Shown: piece by piece, positions 41,476-50,682 of the stretch | How positions within the stretch are numbered: position 1 is the stretch's first letter | Layout: each line of letters begins with the position of its first letter | Assembly (NCBI RefSeq): GCF_001983165.1 | Contig: NZ_MNPU01000029.1 | Location: 1-64,000, forward strand | Reading direction: 5' to 3' | DNA length: 64,000 bases | From: Pseudomonas gessardii | Lineage (GTDB): Bacteria > Pseudomonadota > Gammaproteobacteria > Pseudomonadales > Pseudomonadaceae | Made by a program: the position numbers and the translations under genes | The notes under the pieces: generated by a model | The model's input: only the letters and a program-made list of their open reading frames with translations | What the model was told of the DNA's origin: nothing | The model's database searches: none

Positions 41476-42669
41476 TTATGGATCCGGGCTGTCGATGGTC
41501 AACTGCTGGGTCGCCGTGGTACTGCTGGCCAGGGGTTGACTGCGGCCAATCCACTCGCCGGCAGTCGGTTGACCGGCCCGTGAGATGCGCGCAACCAGTT
41601 GGACTTCGGGAAAGTTGGACAGTTTCAACTGCGGCATCATCGCGTCGGCATCGCCCAGTTCGACGGTCACCGGCAGGTCGGCCACGGTCACGCGCTTGGC
41701 AGCCAGTGGCGCCGCCGGGCCGGAAACGGCACGGGCGAAGATGAATACGCTGTCAGTCGGCAGCGCCTTGGCTTTGACGTCGGCCGCGAGGTCCACACGC
41801 ACGCTCATCACGGCAGTCTTGACGGTCGGGGCGACGGCACCTCCCCCCTCCTTCAACTTCTCTGCCGCACGATCGATACCGCCTTGCAGCGCTGCGCGGG
41901 AGCTGTCCTGCTCCGGCAGTTGGGCCAACAGGCGGTTCCAGTAATCGATGGCGTCCTGGTAACGCTGGCCTTCAAAGGCGGCGATGCCCAGCAGGCCGAG
42001 GCTGGTGACTTCTTTGGGGTCAAGCTTCAGTGCTTCGTCGGTCAGGGCCTGAAGCTGGGGCGACCACTGTTTGTTGTTGGCAAAGTACTGTGCCTGGGCC
42101 CACTGCCCCAGCAATTCTGGCTGACGGCCGGCCAGGGCCACGGCGCGCTCAAAGACCTTGGCCGCGTCGGCCGAACGGTCCTGGGCCATGTAGGCGCGCC
42201 CCAGGAAGTACAGGCCTTCGGCCGAGTCCGGTTGCGCCGCAGCAGCCCGTTCCAGACGCTGGGTCATGTCTGCAAGGGAGACCGGCGGCTGGGCGAATTC
42301 GCGGGTCAGTTCCACCTTGTCGATGGCGCCGTAATGCAGGTACAGCGCCAGGCCCAGTACGGGCACCAACACCGCTGCCAGTAGTGGCAATGGCTTGCCC
42401 AGGCGCGATTCGCGGGGTTTTTCCACGCCTTCGGTATCCGCCAACAGTTCCCGGGCAGCTTCGGCGCGGCCGGTGTCGAGTTGTGCCGCGTTAAGCACGC
42501 CTTCGTTTTGTTGGGTTTGCAGTTCGGCGACACGTTCCTGATACAACGCGACGTTCAGCGCGGTGCGGTCTTCTTCACGTTGGGCGCGACGCACGCGCAG
42601 CACCGGGATCAACAGGAAACTCAAGGCAACCAGGAGCAGCAGGCCAGCTGCGAGCCAGAAATCAATCAT
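41476..42669 (-). CDS. ccmI: Cytochrome c maturation protein CcmI
   Basis: A 397-residue chaperone that binds the apocytochrome c C-terminus in the periplasm and hands it to CcmFH. Two N-terminal membrane helices (about residues 4-24 and 90-110) flank a cytoplasmic loop with the Leu-zipper-like ALNVALYQERVAELQ. Tetratricopeptide repeats follow at about 120-270 (GLYFLGRAYMAQDRSADAAK), then a beta-rich C-terminal domain. It overlaps ccmH by 8 bases. The start MIDFWLAAGLLLLV is the family start. Confidence 0.93.
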   Translation of the reverse strand: MIDFWLAAGLLLLVALSFLLIPVLRVRRAQREEDRTALNVALYQERVAELQTQQNEGVLNAAQLDTGRAEAARELLADTEGVEKPRESRLGKPLPLLAAVLVPVLGLALYLHYGAIDKVELTREFAQPPVSLADMTQRLERAAAAQPDSAEGLYFLGRAYMAQDRSADAAKVFERAVALAGRQPELLGQWAQAQYFANNKQWSPQLQALTDEALKLDPKEVTSLGLLGIAAFEGQRYQDAIDYWNRLLAQLPEQDSSRAALQGGIDRAAEKLKEGGGAVAPTVKTAVMSVRVDLAADVKAKALPTDSVFIFARAVSGPAAPLAAKRVTVADLPVTVELGDADAMMPQLKLSNFPEVQLVARISRAGQPTAGEWIGRSQPLASSTTATQQLTIDSPDP

Positions 42670-43135
42670 CAGTTTTTTTGTCCAGCAGTTGGTCGAGGCG
42701 TTGGCGCTCTTGGGGAGACAGTGCGTCAAAGCCATCGGTAGGCGCCGCGCGACGACGGCGGACGATCATGGCCATGACCACCAGGCCACCCAGCAACAGG
42801 GCGGCGGGGCCAAACCAGAGCAAGGCGGTCTTGCCGGTCAGCGCCGGCTTGTAGCGGACAAAGTCACCGTAGCGATCCACCATGAAGTCGATGATCTGCT
42901 GATTGTCCTTGCCCTCGCCCAGCATGCGAAAAATCTCTTTGCGCAGGTCGGCGGCAATCGGCGCATTGGAGTCGGCAATGTCCTGGTTCTGGCACTTGGG
43001 GCAGCGCAGTTCCTTGGTCAGCTCGCGAAAACGCTCGCGGTCGCTATCCCGGGCGAACTCATAGGTGTCGATGGCAGCCTGGGCCAGGCCCACCAGGCCC
43101 AGGGCCAATACTGCGGCGCTCAACCAGCGCTTCAT
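42662..43135 (-). CDS. ccmH: Cytochrome c maturation protein CcmH
   Basis: A 157-residue membrane-anchored thiol oxidoreductase that reduces apocytochrome c before haem ligation. It has a signal peptide, the redox motif LRCPKCQNQDIADSNAPIAA at about residues 43-62, and a membrane helix near 104-124. It lies in the ccm operon between ccmG and ccmI with overlaps on both sides. Confidence 0.96.
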   Translation of the reverse strand: MKRWLSAAVLALGLVGLAQAAIDTYEFARDSDRERFRELTKELRCPKCQNQDIADSNAPIAADLRKEIFRMLGEGKDNQQIIDFMVDRYGDFVRYKPALTGKTALLWFGPAALLLGGLVVMAMIVRRRRAAPTDGFDALSPQERQRLDQLLDKKTDD

Positions 43136-43668
43136 GGCTTGGCCTCATCCACCAGGGCCTGGTACTTGGCCGCCAGTTGCTCGCGCCAGACCACTTCGTC
43201 GATCACGCCGACGAACTTGTCGCGAATCACACCCTTGGCGTCGATAAAGAAGGTTTCCGGGGCACCGTAGACGCCCAGGTTCAGGCCCAGGTTGCCGTCT
43301 TCATCACGTACATCCAACTGGTACGGGTTGTGGAATTCGGCCAGCCACTTCAAGGCCGCCGCATTGTCGTCCTTGTAGTTGATGCCGTAGATCACCACGC
43401 CATTCTCGGCCAGCTTGTTCAGCACCGGATGTTCCACGCGGCACGAGATGCACCAGGTGGCCCACACGTTGACCAGGGCCGGCTTGCCGATCAGGTCGGC
43501 CTGGGTCAGGGTCTTGTCGCCCTGCACCGTCGGCAGCGAGAACGCCGGGAACGGCTTGCCGATCATCGCCGACGGCAGCTCGGCCGGGTCCAGGTACAGG
43601 CCCCGGTACAAAAACACCGCGACCACCAGAAACACCGCCAGCGGCAATACCATCAACCCACGCTTCAT
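43132..43668 (-). CDS. ccmG: Thiol:disulfide interchange protein DsbE/CcmG
   Basis: A 178-residue membrane-tethered thioredoxin that supplies reductant to the CcmH/apocytochrome system. It has an N-terminal anchor (about 6-24) and a thioredoxin fold with the active site VWATWCISCRVEHP (CxxC near residue 81) and the cis-Pro region GVYGAPETFFID. It overlaps ccmF and ccmH by 4 bases each. Confidence 0.96.
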   Translation of the reverse strand: MKRGLMVLPLAVFLVVAVFLYRGLYLDPAELPSAMIGKPFPAFSLPTVQGDKTLTQADLIGKPALVNVWATWCISCRVEHPVLNKLAENGVVIYGINYKDDNAAALKWLAEFHNPYQLDVRDEDGNLGLNLGVYGAPETFFIDAKGVIRDKFVGVIDEVVWREQLAAKYQALVDEAKP

Positions 43669-45653
43669 ACCGCCGCTCCTTGCATGCCGAGGGCTTCACG
43701 CACCCGGCTCTTGACCTTGACCCGGTAACGCCGGTCCATCGCTGCCAGCAACCCGCCGAAACCGGTCAACAGGCCGCCGAACCAGATCCAGCGCACGAAC
43801 GGCTTGACGTGCACGCGCACAGCCCAGGCGCCGTCACCCAACGGTTCACCCAGCGCCACGTAAAGGTCACGGGTGAACCCGGCGTCGATCCCGGCTTCGG
43901 TCATCATCGAGCTCTGGACGGTGTACAGGCGTTTTTCCGGGTGCAGCACGGCGATTTGCTTGCCGTTGCGCACCACGCGCACGGTGCCTTTGTCGGAAGT
44001 GAAGTTCGGGCCTTCGAAGTGCTTGGCGCCTTCAAAGACAAACTGGTAGCCGGCCAGGTCCATGGACTCGCCAGGGGCCAGGCGCAGGTCGCGCTCGGCG
44101 CTGTTCTGGCTGGACAACACCACGCCCAGGGCGCACACGGCGATGCCGATATGGGCGATCTGCATGCCCCAGTAGCTGCGGGTCAGGGTCGGCAGGCCCT
44201 TGATCAGGCCTTTGTGCCGGGTCTTGTCGACGATATCGCGCACGCCGGCCAGCAACACCCAGGCCGCGAGCATAAAGGTGGCGAGCACTGCCCAGTTGAA
44301 GTCGCCGTAGGCAATCCCGGCAATCACCGACAAGGCGGCACTGCCCAGCAGCACCGGGGTCAGCATGCCCAGCAGCCATTTGACCGGGGTATCTTTCCAG
44401 CGCACCAGCACGCCAATGGCCATCACCACCATCAGTAGGCCCATCAGCGGGATGAACAAGGCGTTGAAATAGGGCGGGCCGACCGAAAGCTTGGCGCCGG
44501 TCAGGGCATCGAGTACCAGCGGATACAAGGTGCCCAGCAGGATCATCGAGGCGGCGACCACCAGTACCAGGTTGTTGCCCAGCAGCAGGGTTTCCCGCGA
44601 CCACAGGTTAAAGCCCACTTGGCTCTTGACCACCGGCGCGCGCAGGGCGAACAGGGTCAGCGAGCCGCCCACCACACACAGCAGGAAGATCAGGATAAAC
44701 ACGCCGCGCTCAGGGTCGGCAGCGAACGCATGCACCGAGGTCAGCACGCCGGAACGCACAAGGAAGGTGCCCAGCAGGCTCAGGGAGAAGGCGGCGATGG
44801 CCAGCAACACGGTCCAGCTCTTGAACACGCCACGTTTTTCCGTGACGGCCAGGGAGTGGATCAGCGCCGTGCCCACCAGCCAGGGCATGAAGGAGGCGTT
44901 TTCCACCGGGTCCCAGAACCACCAGCCGCCCCAGCCGAGTTCGTAGTAGGCCCACCACGAGCCCAGGGTGATGCCAATGCCGAGGAAGGCCCAGGCGACA
45001 ATGGTCCATGGCCGCGACCAGCGCGCCCAGGCCGCATCGAGACGCCCACCGAGCAAGGCGGCGATGGCAAAGGCGAAGGCCACGGAAAAACCGACATAGC
45101 CCATGTACAGCATCGGCGGGTGGACGATCAGGCCGATGTCCTGCAGCAACGGGTTGAGGTCGCGACCGTCCACGGGGATCTGCGGCAGAATCCGCTCGAA
45201 CGGGTTGGAGGTCATGATCAGGAACAGCAGGAAACCGATGCTGATCATGCCCATCACCGCCAGCACCCGCGCCAGCATCACTTGCGGCAACTGCCGGGAG
45301 AACACCGACACGGCAAAGGTCCAACCGCCGAGGATCAGGGCCCACAACAGCAGGGAGCCCTCGTGGGCACCCCAGACGGCGCTGAACTTGTAGTACCAGG
45401 GCAAGGCGCTGTTGGAGTTGCTGGCAACATAGGCAACGGAAAAGTCATCGATCATGAAGGCATAGGTCAGGCAACCGAAGGCGAACGCCAGGAACGCGAA
45501 CTGGCCCCAGGCCGCTGGCTGCGCCAGGCTCATCCACAAGCGATCGCCGCGCCAGGCGCCCAGCAGCGGCACGATGGCCTGGACGATGGCAAAGCACAGG
45601 GCAAGGATCATCGCCAGCTGGCCCAACTCGGGAACAAACAATGTAGAGGTCAT
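43665..45653 (-). CDS. ccmF: Cytochrome c haem lyase subunit CcmF
   Basis: A 662-residue membrane protein with about 15 helices that attaches haem from CcmE to apocytochrome c. The haem-handling WWD domain reads GWGGWWFWDPVENASFMPWL near residue 235; conserved His residues flank it (LIVHPPMLYMGY). Its length is normal. It is three bases from ccmE. Confidence 0.97.
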   Translation of the reverse strand: MTSTLFVPELGQLAMILALCFAIVQAIVPLLGAWRGDRLWMSLAQPAAWGQFAFLAFAFGCLTYAFMIDDFSVAYVASNSNSALPWYYKFSAVWGAHEGSLLLWALILGGWTFAVSVFSRQLPQVMLARVLAVMGMISIGFLLFLIMTSNPFERILPQIPVDGRDLNPLLQDIGLIVHPPMLYMGYVGFSVAFAFAIAALLGGRLDAAWARWSRPWTIVAWAFLGIGITLGSWWAYYELGWGGWWFWDPVENASFMPWLVGTALIHSLAVTEKRGVFKSWTVLLAIAAFSLSLLGTFLVRSGVLTSVHAFAADPERGVFILIFLLCVVGGSLTLFALRAPVVKSQVGFNLWSRETLLLGNNLVLVVAASMILLGTLYPLVLDALTGAKLSVGPPYFNALFIPLMGLLMVVMAIGVLVRWKDTPVKWLLGMLTPVLLGSAALSVIAGIAYGDFNWAVLATFMLAAWVLLAGVRDIVDKTRHKGLIKGLPTLTRSYWGMQIAHIGIAVCALGVVLSSQNSAERDLRLAPGESMDLAGYQFVFEGAKHFEGPNFTSDKGTVRVVRNGKQIAVLHPEKRLYTVQSSMMTEAGIDAGFTRDLYVALGEPLGDGAWAVRVHVKPFVRWIWFGGLLTGFGGLLAAMDRRYRVKVKSRVREALGMQGAAV

Positions 45654-45656
45654 CGC

Positions 45657-46112
45657 TTAACCTTCCTTGGCTGGGGTTGGCGCGGATTGGCCGCTTTCTT
45701 TCAGGGCCTTGGTCACTTCCGGCGGCATGTATTTTTCATCGTGCTTGGCCAGCACTTCATCGGCCACGACCACGCCCTGGGCGTTGAGCTTGCCGAGGGC
45801 AACGATGCCCTGCCCTTCGCGGAACAGGTCCGGGAGGATGCCGCGGTAGGCGATGGTCACGGATTTGTTGAAGTCGGTGACCACGAAGGTCACGTCCAGG
45901 GAGTCGCCGGAGCGCTTGAGGGAACCGGCCTCGACCATGCCGCCGGCCCGGATGCGCGTGTCTTGCGGCGCCTCGCCGTTGGCGATCTGGGTCGGGGTAT
46001 AGAACAGGTTGATGTTCTGCTGCAAGGCACTCAAGGCCAGGCCCACGGCAACGCCGACGCCCACCAGGATGGCAAGGATGATCAACAGACGCTTTCTACG
46101 CAGCGGATTCAC
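45657..46112 (-). CDS. ccmE: Haem chaperone CcmE
   Basis: A 151-residue periplasmic haem chaperone anchored by one N-terminal helix. Haem is bound covalently to the His in VLAKHDEKYMPPEV near the C-terminus, as in the family. The start is GTG, overlapping the ccmD stop by 4 bases (GTGA); no in-frame ATG is available. Confidence 0.95.
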   Translation of the reverse strand: MNPLRRKRLLIILAILVGVGVAVGLALSALQQNINLFYTPTQIANGEAPQDTRIRAGGMVEAGSLKRSGDSLDVTFVVTDFNKSVTIAYRGILPDLFREGQGIVALGKLNAQGVVVADEVLAKHDEKYMPPEVTKALKESGQSAPTPAKEG

Positions 46113-46285
46113 TTATCGGTCTCCCGGCGCAGACGACGCGCCTCTTGTTGCAGGTAACGCTTGCGGGCCAGGATCGGCGCAACAACGTTCAGGGCCAGGA
46201 CGGCCAGGCTGATGCCATAGGCGGTCCAGACGTACAGGCCGTGGTGGCCCATGGCGAGAAAATCACTGAAAGAGGCGAAACTCAT
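46109..46285 (-). CDS. ccmD: Haem exporter protein CcmD
   Basis: A 58-residue protein (starts MSFASFSDFLAMGHHGLYVW) with one membrane helix (about residues 20-40) and a basic cytoplasmic tail RKRYLQQEARRLRRETDK. CcmD holds the CcmABC-CcmE complex together. It overlaps ccmC by 4 bases upstream and ccmE by 4 bases downstream, and is easily missed because of its size. Confidence 0.93.
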   Translation of the reverse strand: MSFASFSDFLAMGHHGLYVWTAYGISLAVLALNVVAPILARKRYLQQEARRLRRETDK

Positions 46286-47037
46286 CCACGGGCTCCCAGG
46301 CTGTTTTGCACTTCGACCTTGACCCAGCTGGCGCGGGCTTCACGCTTGAGCACTTCGAGGCGCATGCGCATCAGCAGCACCGCGCCGAAGAAGCAATAGA
46401 ACCCCAGGACCATCAGCAGCAGCGGCGCCCACATTTCCACGGGCATTGCCGGCTTTTCGGTGAGGGTGAAGGTGGCGCCCTGGTGCAGGGTGTTCCACCA
46501 CTCCACCGAGTATTTGATGATCGGGATATTGATCACGCCGACAATCGCCAGCACCGCACAGGCCTTGGCGGCGCTGTCACGATTGCTGATCGCGTTGCCC
46601 AGGGCAATCAGACCGAAGTACAGGAACAGCAGGATCAGCATGGACGTTAATCGCGCATCCCAGACCCACCACGCCCCCCAGGTCGGCTTGCCCCAGATTG
46701 CTCCGGTCAGCAGCGCTACGGCCGTCATCCATGCACCGATGGGCGCTGCGCATTGCAGGGCGACATCGGCCAGCTTCATCTTCCACACCAGCCCGACGAC
46801 GCCGCACACCGCCAGCATCACGTAGCAGGACTGGGCCAGCAGCGCGGCGGGAACATGGATATAGATAATGCGAAAGCTGTTGCCTTGCTGATAGTCCGGC
46901 GGTGCGAAGGCCAGGCCCCAGACCAGGCCGATGCCGATCAGCAGGAAGGCGGCGGCGGCCAGCCAGGGCAGCATCTTGCCGCTGATGCCATAGAACCACT
47001 TGGGCGAGCCGAGCTTGTGAAACCAGGTCCAGTTCAT
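46282..47037 (-). CDS. ccmC: Haem exporter/transfer protein CcmC
   Basis: A 251-residue, six-helix membrane protein that loads haem onto CcmE. The WWD motif reads GKPTWGAWWVWDARLTSMLI, with flanking His residues (IIYIHVPAALLAQ). I chose the MNWTWFHKLGSPKWFY start, the family N-terminus; another in-frame ATG lies four codons earlier. A short gap of 85 bases separates it from ccmB. Confidence 0.95.
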   Translation of the reverse strand: MNWTWFHKLGSPKWFYGISGKMLPWLAAAAFLLIGIGLVWGLAFAPPDYQQGNSFRIIYIHVPAALLAQSCYVMLAVCGVVGLVWKMKLADVALQCAAPIGAWMTAVALLTGAIWGKPTWGAWWVWDARLTSMLILLFLYFGLIALGNAISNRDSAAKACAVLAIVGVINIPIIKYSVEWWNTLHQGATFTLTEKPAMPVEMWAPLLLMVLGFYCFFGAVLLMRMRLEVLKREARASWVKVEVQNSLGARG

Positions 47038-47122
47038 TGCTGTTTCCATCACGGTTGCTTCTTGTCGTGGCAAGAAGCTTAGGGTCTTTACTGACTCAGT
47101 GAAAACACTGGATCAGACCTCA

Positions 47123-47791
47123 TTATTCGCCGACGCTGATCTTCAGGCCGGCCGCTATAGCAAAGGGTGTCAGGGTTACCGCCAGGGCGGTCAGGCTGCC
47201 AAGCCACAAGAGGTAACCGGTCGCCGGCATGCCCATGAGCGCGGCTTGCAAGGCACCGCTGCCCAGGATCAACACCGGGATATACAAAGGCAAAATCAGC
47301 AAGGCCAGCAACAGCCCCCCACGCTTGAGGCCCACGGTCAGCGCTGCGCCCACGGCCCCCAGCAGGCTCAGCACCGGGGTGCCCAGCAACAACGAGGCCA
47401 GCAACACGGGCAGGCATTCAAAAGGCAGGCCCAACATCATTGCCAGCAACGGCGCGAGCAGGACCAGCGCCAGGCCGGAAAAGGCCCAGTGTGCCAGTAC
47501 CTTGGCCAGTACCAGAAGAGGCAGGGGGTGCGACGAAAGGACCCACTGCTCAAGGGAACCATCTTCAAAATCACTGCGAAACAGCCCGTCCAGCGAGAGC
47601 AGGACGGACAAAAGTGCCGCTACCCACACCAGTCCCGGAGACAAGGTTTGCAACAGTTTAGTCTCGGGACCAACCGCCAAAGGGAACAACGCGATGACAA
47701 TGGCGAAGAACACCAGCGGGTTGGCCAACTCGGCCGGGCGACGGCACAGCAAACGGGCCTCACGGGCCACCAACAAGGCAAACACACTCAT
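47123..47791 (-). CDS. ccmB: Haem exporter membrane subunit CcmB
   Basis: A 222-residue membrane subunit of the CcmAB ABC transporter that releases haem-loaded CcmE. Six hydrophobic helices are visible, and FRSDFEDGSLEQWVLSSHPL is the typical cytoplasmic coupling loop. The start MSVFALLVAREARLL overlaps the ccmA end by 4 bases (ATGA). Confidence 0.95.
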   Translation of the reverse strand: MSVFALLVAREARLLCRRPAELANPLVFFAIVIALFPLAVGPETKLLQTLSPGLVWVAALLSVLLSLDGLFRSDFEDGSLEQWVLSSHPLPLLVLAKVLAHWAFSGLALVLLAPLLAMMLGLPFECLPVLLASLLLGTPVLSLLGAVGAALTVGLKRGGLLLALLILPLYIPVLILGSGALQAALMGMPATGYLLWLGSLTALAVTLTPFAIAAGLKISVGE

Positions 47792-48423
47792 ACCGACCAC
47801 CGCCCCAGGTCCAGGTCACGGTAACCGGCGGGCAGGCGGGTCAAGGTGTGATGGGTGGTGAGGACCACCATGCCGCCCTGCTCACAGTGCCGGGCCAGGT
47901 GTTCTTCGAGCTGCGCCACCCCCTGTTTGTCGAGGGCGGTGAAGGGTTCGTCGAGGATCCACAGCGGCGGTCCATCCAGATACAGGCGGGCCAGGGCCAC
48001 CCGACGTTGCTGGCCGGCCGACAGGGTATGGCAGGGAACGTCTTCGAAGCCCTTCAGGCCCACGGCGGCCAGGGCCTGCCAGATAGACTCGCGCGTGGCC
48101 CGGTGATGCAGGGCGCTGAGCCAGCTGAGGTTTTCTTCAGCCGTCAGCACATCCTTGATCCCGGCAGCGTGGCCGATCCACACCAGGTTGCGCGCCAGCT
48201 CCGTGCGTTGTTCGTGCAGCGGCTTGCCATTGAGGCGTACCTGCCCCGCCGTCGGCTGCATCAGGCCGGCCAGCAGGCGCAGAAGACTGGTCTTGCCACT
48301 GCCGTTGGGCCCACTGATCTGCACCATATCGCCGCCCGCCAGACGCAGTTCGAGGTGTTCGAACAGCATCCGCAGGTCTCGCTCACAGGCAAGCGCAACG
48401 GCTTCAAGTAGTGGACTGGTCAC
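47788..48423 (-). CDS. ccmA: Haem exporter ATP-binding protein CcmA
   Basis: A 211-residue ABC ATPase that powers CcmAB. Walker A GPNGSGKTSLLRLL, signature LSAGQQRRVALARL and Walker B LWILDEPFTALD are all intact, and the switch His (LTTHH) is present. The start is GTG. It is the first gene of the ccm operon, divergent from the fliK-like gene. Confidence 0.95.
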   Translation of the reverse strand: MTSPLLEAVALACERDLRMLFEHLELRLAGGDMVQISGPNGSGKTSLLRLLAGLMQPTAGQVRLNGKPLHEQRTELARNLVWIGHAAGIKDVLTAEENLSWLSALHHRATRESIWQALAAVGLKGFEDVPCHTLSAGQQRRVALARLYLDGPPLWILDEPFTALDKQGVAQLEEHLARHCEQGGMVVLTTHHTLTRLPAGYRDLDLGRWSV

Positions 48424-48620
48424 AAGATCGCGGGCCTTTACGGTTCAAGTCGGCGGTGGAGCGGCCGTTAAAGAGATGCACAATAACTGCATTGGCGGCC
48501 TGTTTTAGAGAGCTGGATCAATCAGTTGTGATGTTTTTGACCCGCTCTTTGCAGACGGGCGGCATTATACATGCGATGTCCTACTCTAAAGAGGGCAATT
48601 TCCTTGAGACCGCGGCCACG

Positions 48621-50192
48621 ATGACCGGTGACATCAACCTACCGACCCTCCCCCCACTACCAGCCACCGGGCCCAGGCCTGCGCCTGCGGTGGGAGAACT
48701 GCTGAAACTGCTGGAGCCTCAGGCAGGGTTGATCGACGCCGGCAAAACCGTGAACGCCGAGGTGCTTGCGCTCAAGCAAGGCGGTGAAGCCTTTCAGCTG
48801 TTGCTCAAGCTGACCCTCGACGGTGGCCGGCAAACCCTGGTGCAGGCTGCGAGCAGCCAGCCGCTGCCCCTGGGCAGCAACGTCGCGGTGAGCCAGACGG
48901 CGTCGGGAGACCTGGCGATCAGCCTGCAACAGGCCCTCAGCGCCAATGTCGCCGCCCTGACCCGCATCGACACCACCCAATTGCCCGTGGGCACCTTGTT
49001 GCAAGCCAAGGTGCTGACCTCGCAGATGCTGCCCCAGGGCGCCGGGCAGCCGGCGCTGTACCGCTCGCTGGTAGCGGTGCTCAATAACGCCCTGAGCGGC
49101 ACCACCCTGAGCCTGGAAAGCCCGCAGCCGCTGCGCGTCGGCAGCTTGCTCAGTGCCGTGGTGCAGGGCGCGCAGACCCTGGATTTCGTGCCCCTGAGCG
49201 GGCTGCGCGATCAACTGGCAGTCAGCCAGCAACTGGCCGCCCAGCAAAGCCGCCAGGGCTCGCTGGAAGGCCTGCTCACGGCCTTGAAAAACGTGCCCAA
49301 TGACACCTCGGCGCAGTTGCGCGCCGCCGTCGACCGCCTGCTTGCCGGGCTGCCGGATGTGGCGCAGGTCAGCAATCCCAAGGTGCTGGCGCAGTTGCTG
49401 TACAACAGCGGCGTGTTCCTCGAAGCCAAGCTGCTGGCCGGGCAAAACCCGCAAGTGCCGCCGCTGGACATGAAAGGCAGCCTGCTGCGCCTGGTCAACG
49501 AATTGCTACCCGCCCTGCCCGCCAGCACCAACCTCAACGCGATCCTGGCCGCCAATACCCTGGCGCAGATGCTGCCCAGCTTTGTCCGCAGCCCACTGGG
49601 TACCCTCGGCCAGGTGAGTGCACGCACCACGCCGGGCGGCTTCCCGTTGCCCGAGCGCCTGCTGCAGCGCCTGGACGGTGAAAACAGCCTGGAAAACCTG
49701 CTGCGCCTGGCCGCCGGCGCCATCTCGCGCCTGCAGAGCCATCAACTGTCGAGCCTGGAACAAACCGGCACCACCGCCGACGGTCGCCTGCAAACCACCT
49801 GGCAACTGGAAATCCCCATGCGTACCTTGCAGGACATCGTGCCCTTGCAGGTCAAGTTCCAGCGTGAGGAGCCGGCGCCGGACAAGGACGAGCCAGAACG
49901 CAAGATCGAACGCGACGCCAAGAAGATGCTGTGGCGCGTGGAACTGGCCTTCGACATGGAGCCCCTGGGCCCGCTGCAGGTCCAGGCACAACTGAGCCAG
50001 GGCAAACTCTCCAGCCAGCTGTGGGCCACCCGCCCGTTTACCGCCAGCCTGATCGAAAGCCACCTGGGCAGCCTGCGTGAGCGCCTGGTGTCGTCGGGCC
50101 TCAATGTCGGCGACCTCGACTGCCACCTCGGCACCCCGCCCCGGGGGCCCAAGACCGGGCTGGAACAACGCTGGGTGGATGAAACCGCATGA
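48621..50192 (+). CDS. FliK-like flagellar hook-length control protein
   Basis: About 523 residues with the FliK C-terminal domain near residues 400-510 (TTWQLEIPMRTLQDIVPLQ, LWATRPFTASLIESHLGSLR). The rest is a long Leu/Gln/Ala-rich region. It is followed, with a 4-base overlap, by a short FlhB-like protein, so the pair mirrors the FliK-FlhB switch partnership. It could be the second FliK-type protein of the cell. The start is uncertain: an ATG at 48576 is also in frame, and neither has a strong ribosome site. Confidence 0.8.
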   Translation: MTGDINLPTLPPLPATGPRPAPAVGELLKLLEPQAGLIDAGKTVNAEVLALKQGGEAFQLLLKLTLDGGRQTLVQAASSQPLPLGSNVAVSQTASGDLAISLQQALSANVAALTRIDTTQLPVGTLLQAKVLTSQMLPQGAGQPALYRSLVAVLNNALSGTTLSLESPQPLRVGSLLSAVVQGAQTLDFVPLSGLRDQLAVSQQLAAQQSRQGSLEGLLTALKNVPNDTSAQLRAAVDRLLAGLPDVAQVSNPKVLAQLLYNSGVFLEAKLLAGQNPQVPPLDMKGSLLRLVNELLPALPASTNLNAILAANTLAQMLPSFVRSPLGTLGQVSARTTPGGFPLPERLLQRLDGENSLENLLRLAAGAISRLQSHQLSSLEQTGTTADGRLQTTWQLEIPMRTLQDIVPLQVKFQREEPAPDKDEPERKIERDAKKMLWRVELAFDMEPLGPLQVQAQLSQGKLSSQLWATRPFTASLIESHLGSLRERLVSSGLNVGDLDCHLGTPPRGPKTGLEQRWVDETA

Positions 50193-50518
50193 AGACCCCC
50201 AACCCACCACGCCAGGCCATCGCCCTCAAATACGACGGCAAAGCCGCCCCCGCCCTGACTGCCAAAGGCGATGAGGCCCTGGCCGAAGCCATCCTGAAAC
50301 TGGCGCGCGAACATGAAGTGCCGATTTATGAAAATGCCGAATTGGTGAAGTTGCTCGCGCGCATGGAGTTGGGCGACAGCATCCCTGAAGAGTTGTACCG
50401 CACCATCGCTGAGATCATTGCGTTCGCCTGGACGCTGAAGGGCAAATTCCCGGTGGGATATGACCCGGATGCAGGGCCGGTGGAGCGGGATGTGACAGAT
50501 CGCGGGGATGATTACTGA
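50189..50518 (+). CDS. Short FlhB-like export switch protein (FhlB type)
   Basis: 109 residues matching only the cytoplasmic C-terminal domain of FlhB/YscU, i.e. the part after the autocleavage site (AIALKYDGKAAPALTAKGDE, VPIYENAELVKLLARMELGD, IPEELYRTIAEIIAFAW). It lacks the membrane helices and the NPTH cleavage motif. In other bacteria such proteins can stand in for cleaved FlhB-C during the hook-to-filament switch. It is coupled to the fliK-like gene. Confidence 0.88.
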   Translation: MKTPNPPRQAIALKYDGKAAPALTAKGDEALAEAILKLAREHEVPIYENAELVKLLARMELGDSIPEELYRTIAEIIAFAWTLKGKFPVGYDPDAGPVERDVTDRGDDY

Positions 50519-50682
50519 AGTCTGAGCTGTCGGTATCGCGAGTCAGATTTCAAGCAAAAGGCGCCCTGCAAACGGCACATTACTCGTTCTGCAAGCTCGT
50601 TAATTAGGTACCCCCATGGGGGGACAGCGCTATTCCAACATGGCCAAAACGTCACCAGACGTTCATGCCAAAAGGTATAGCC

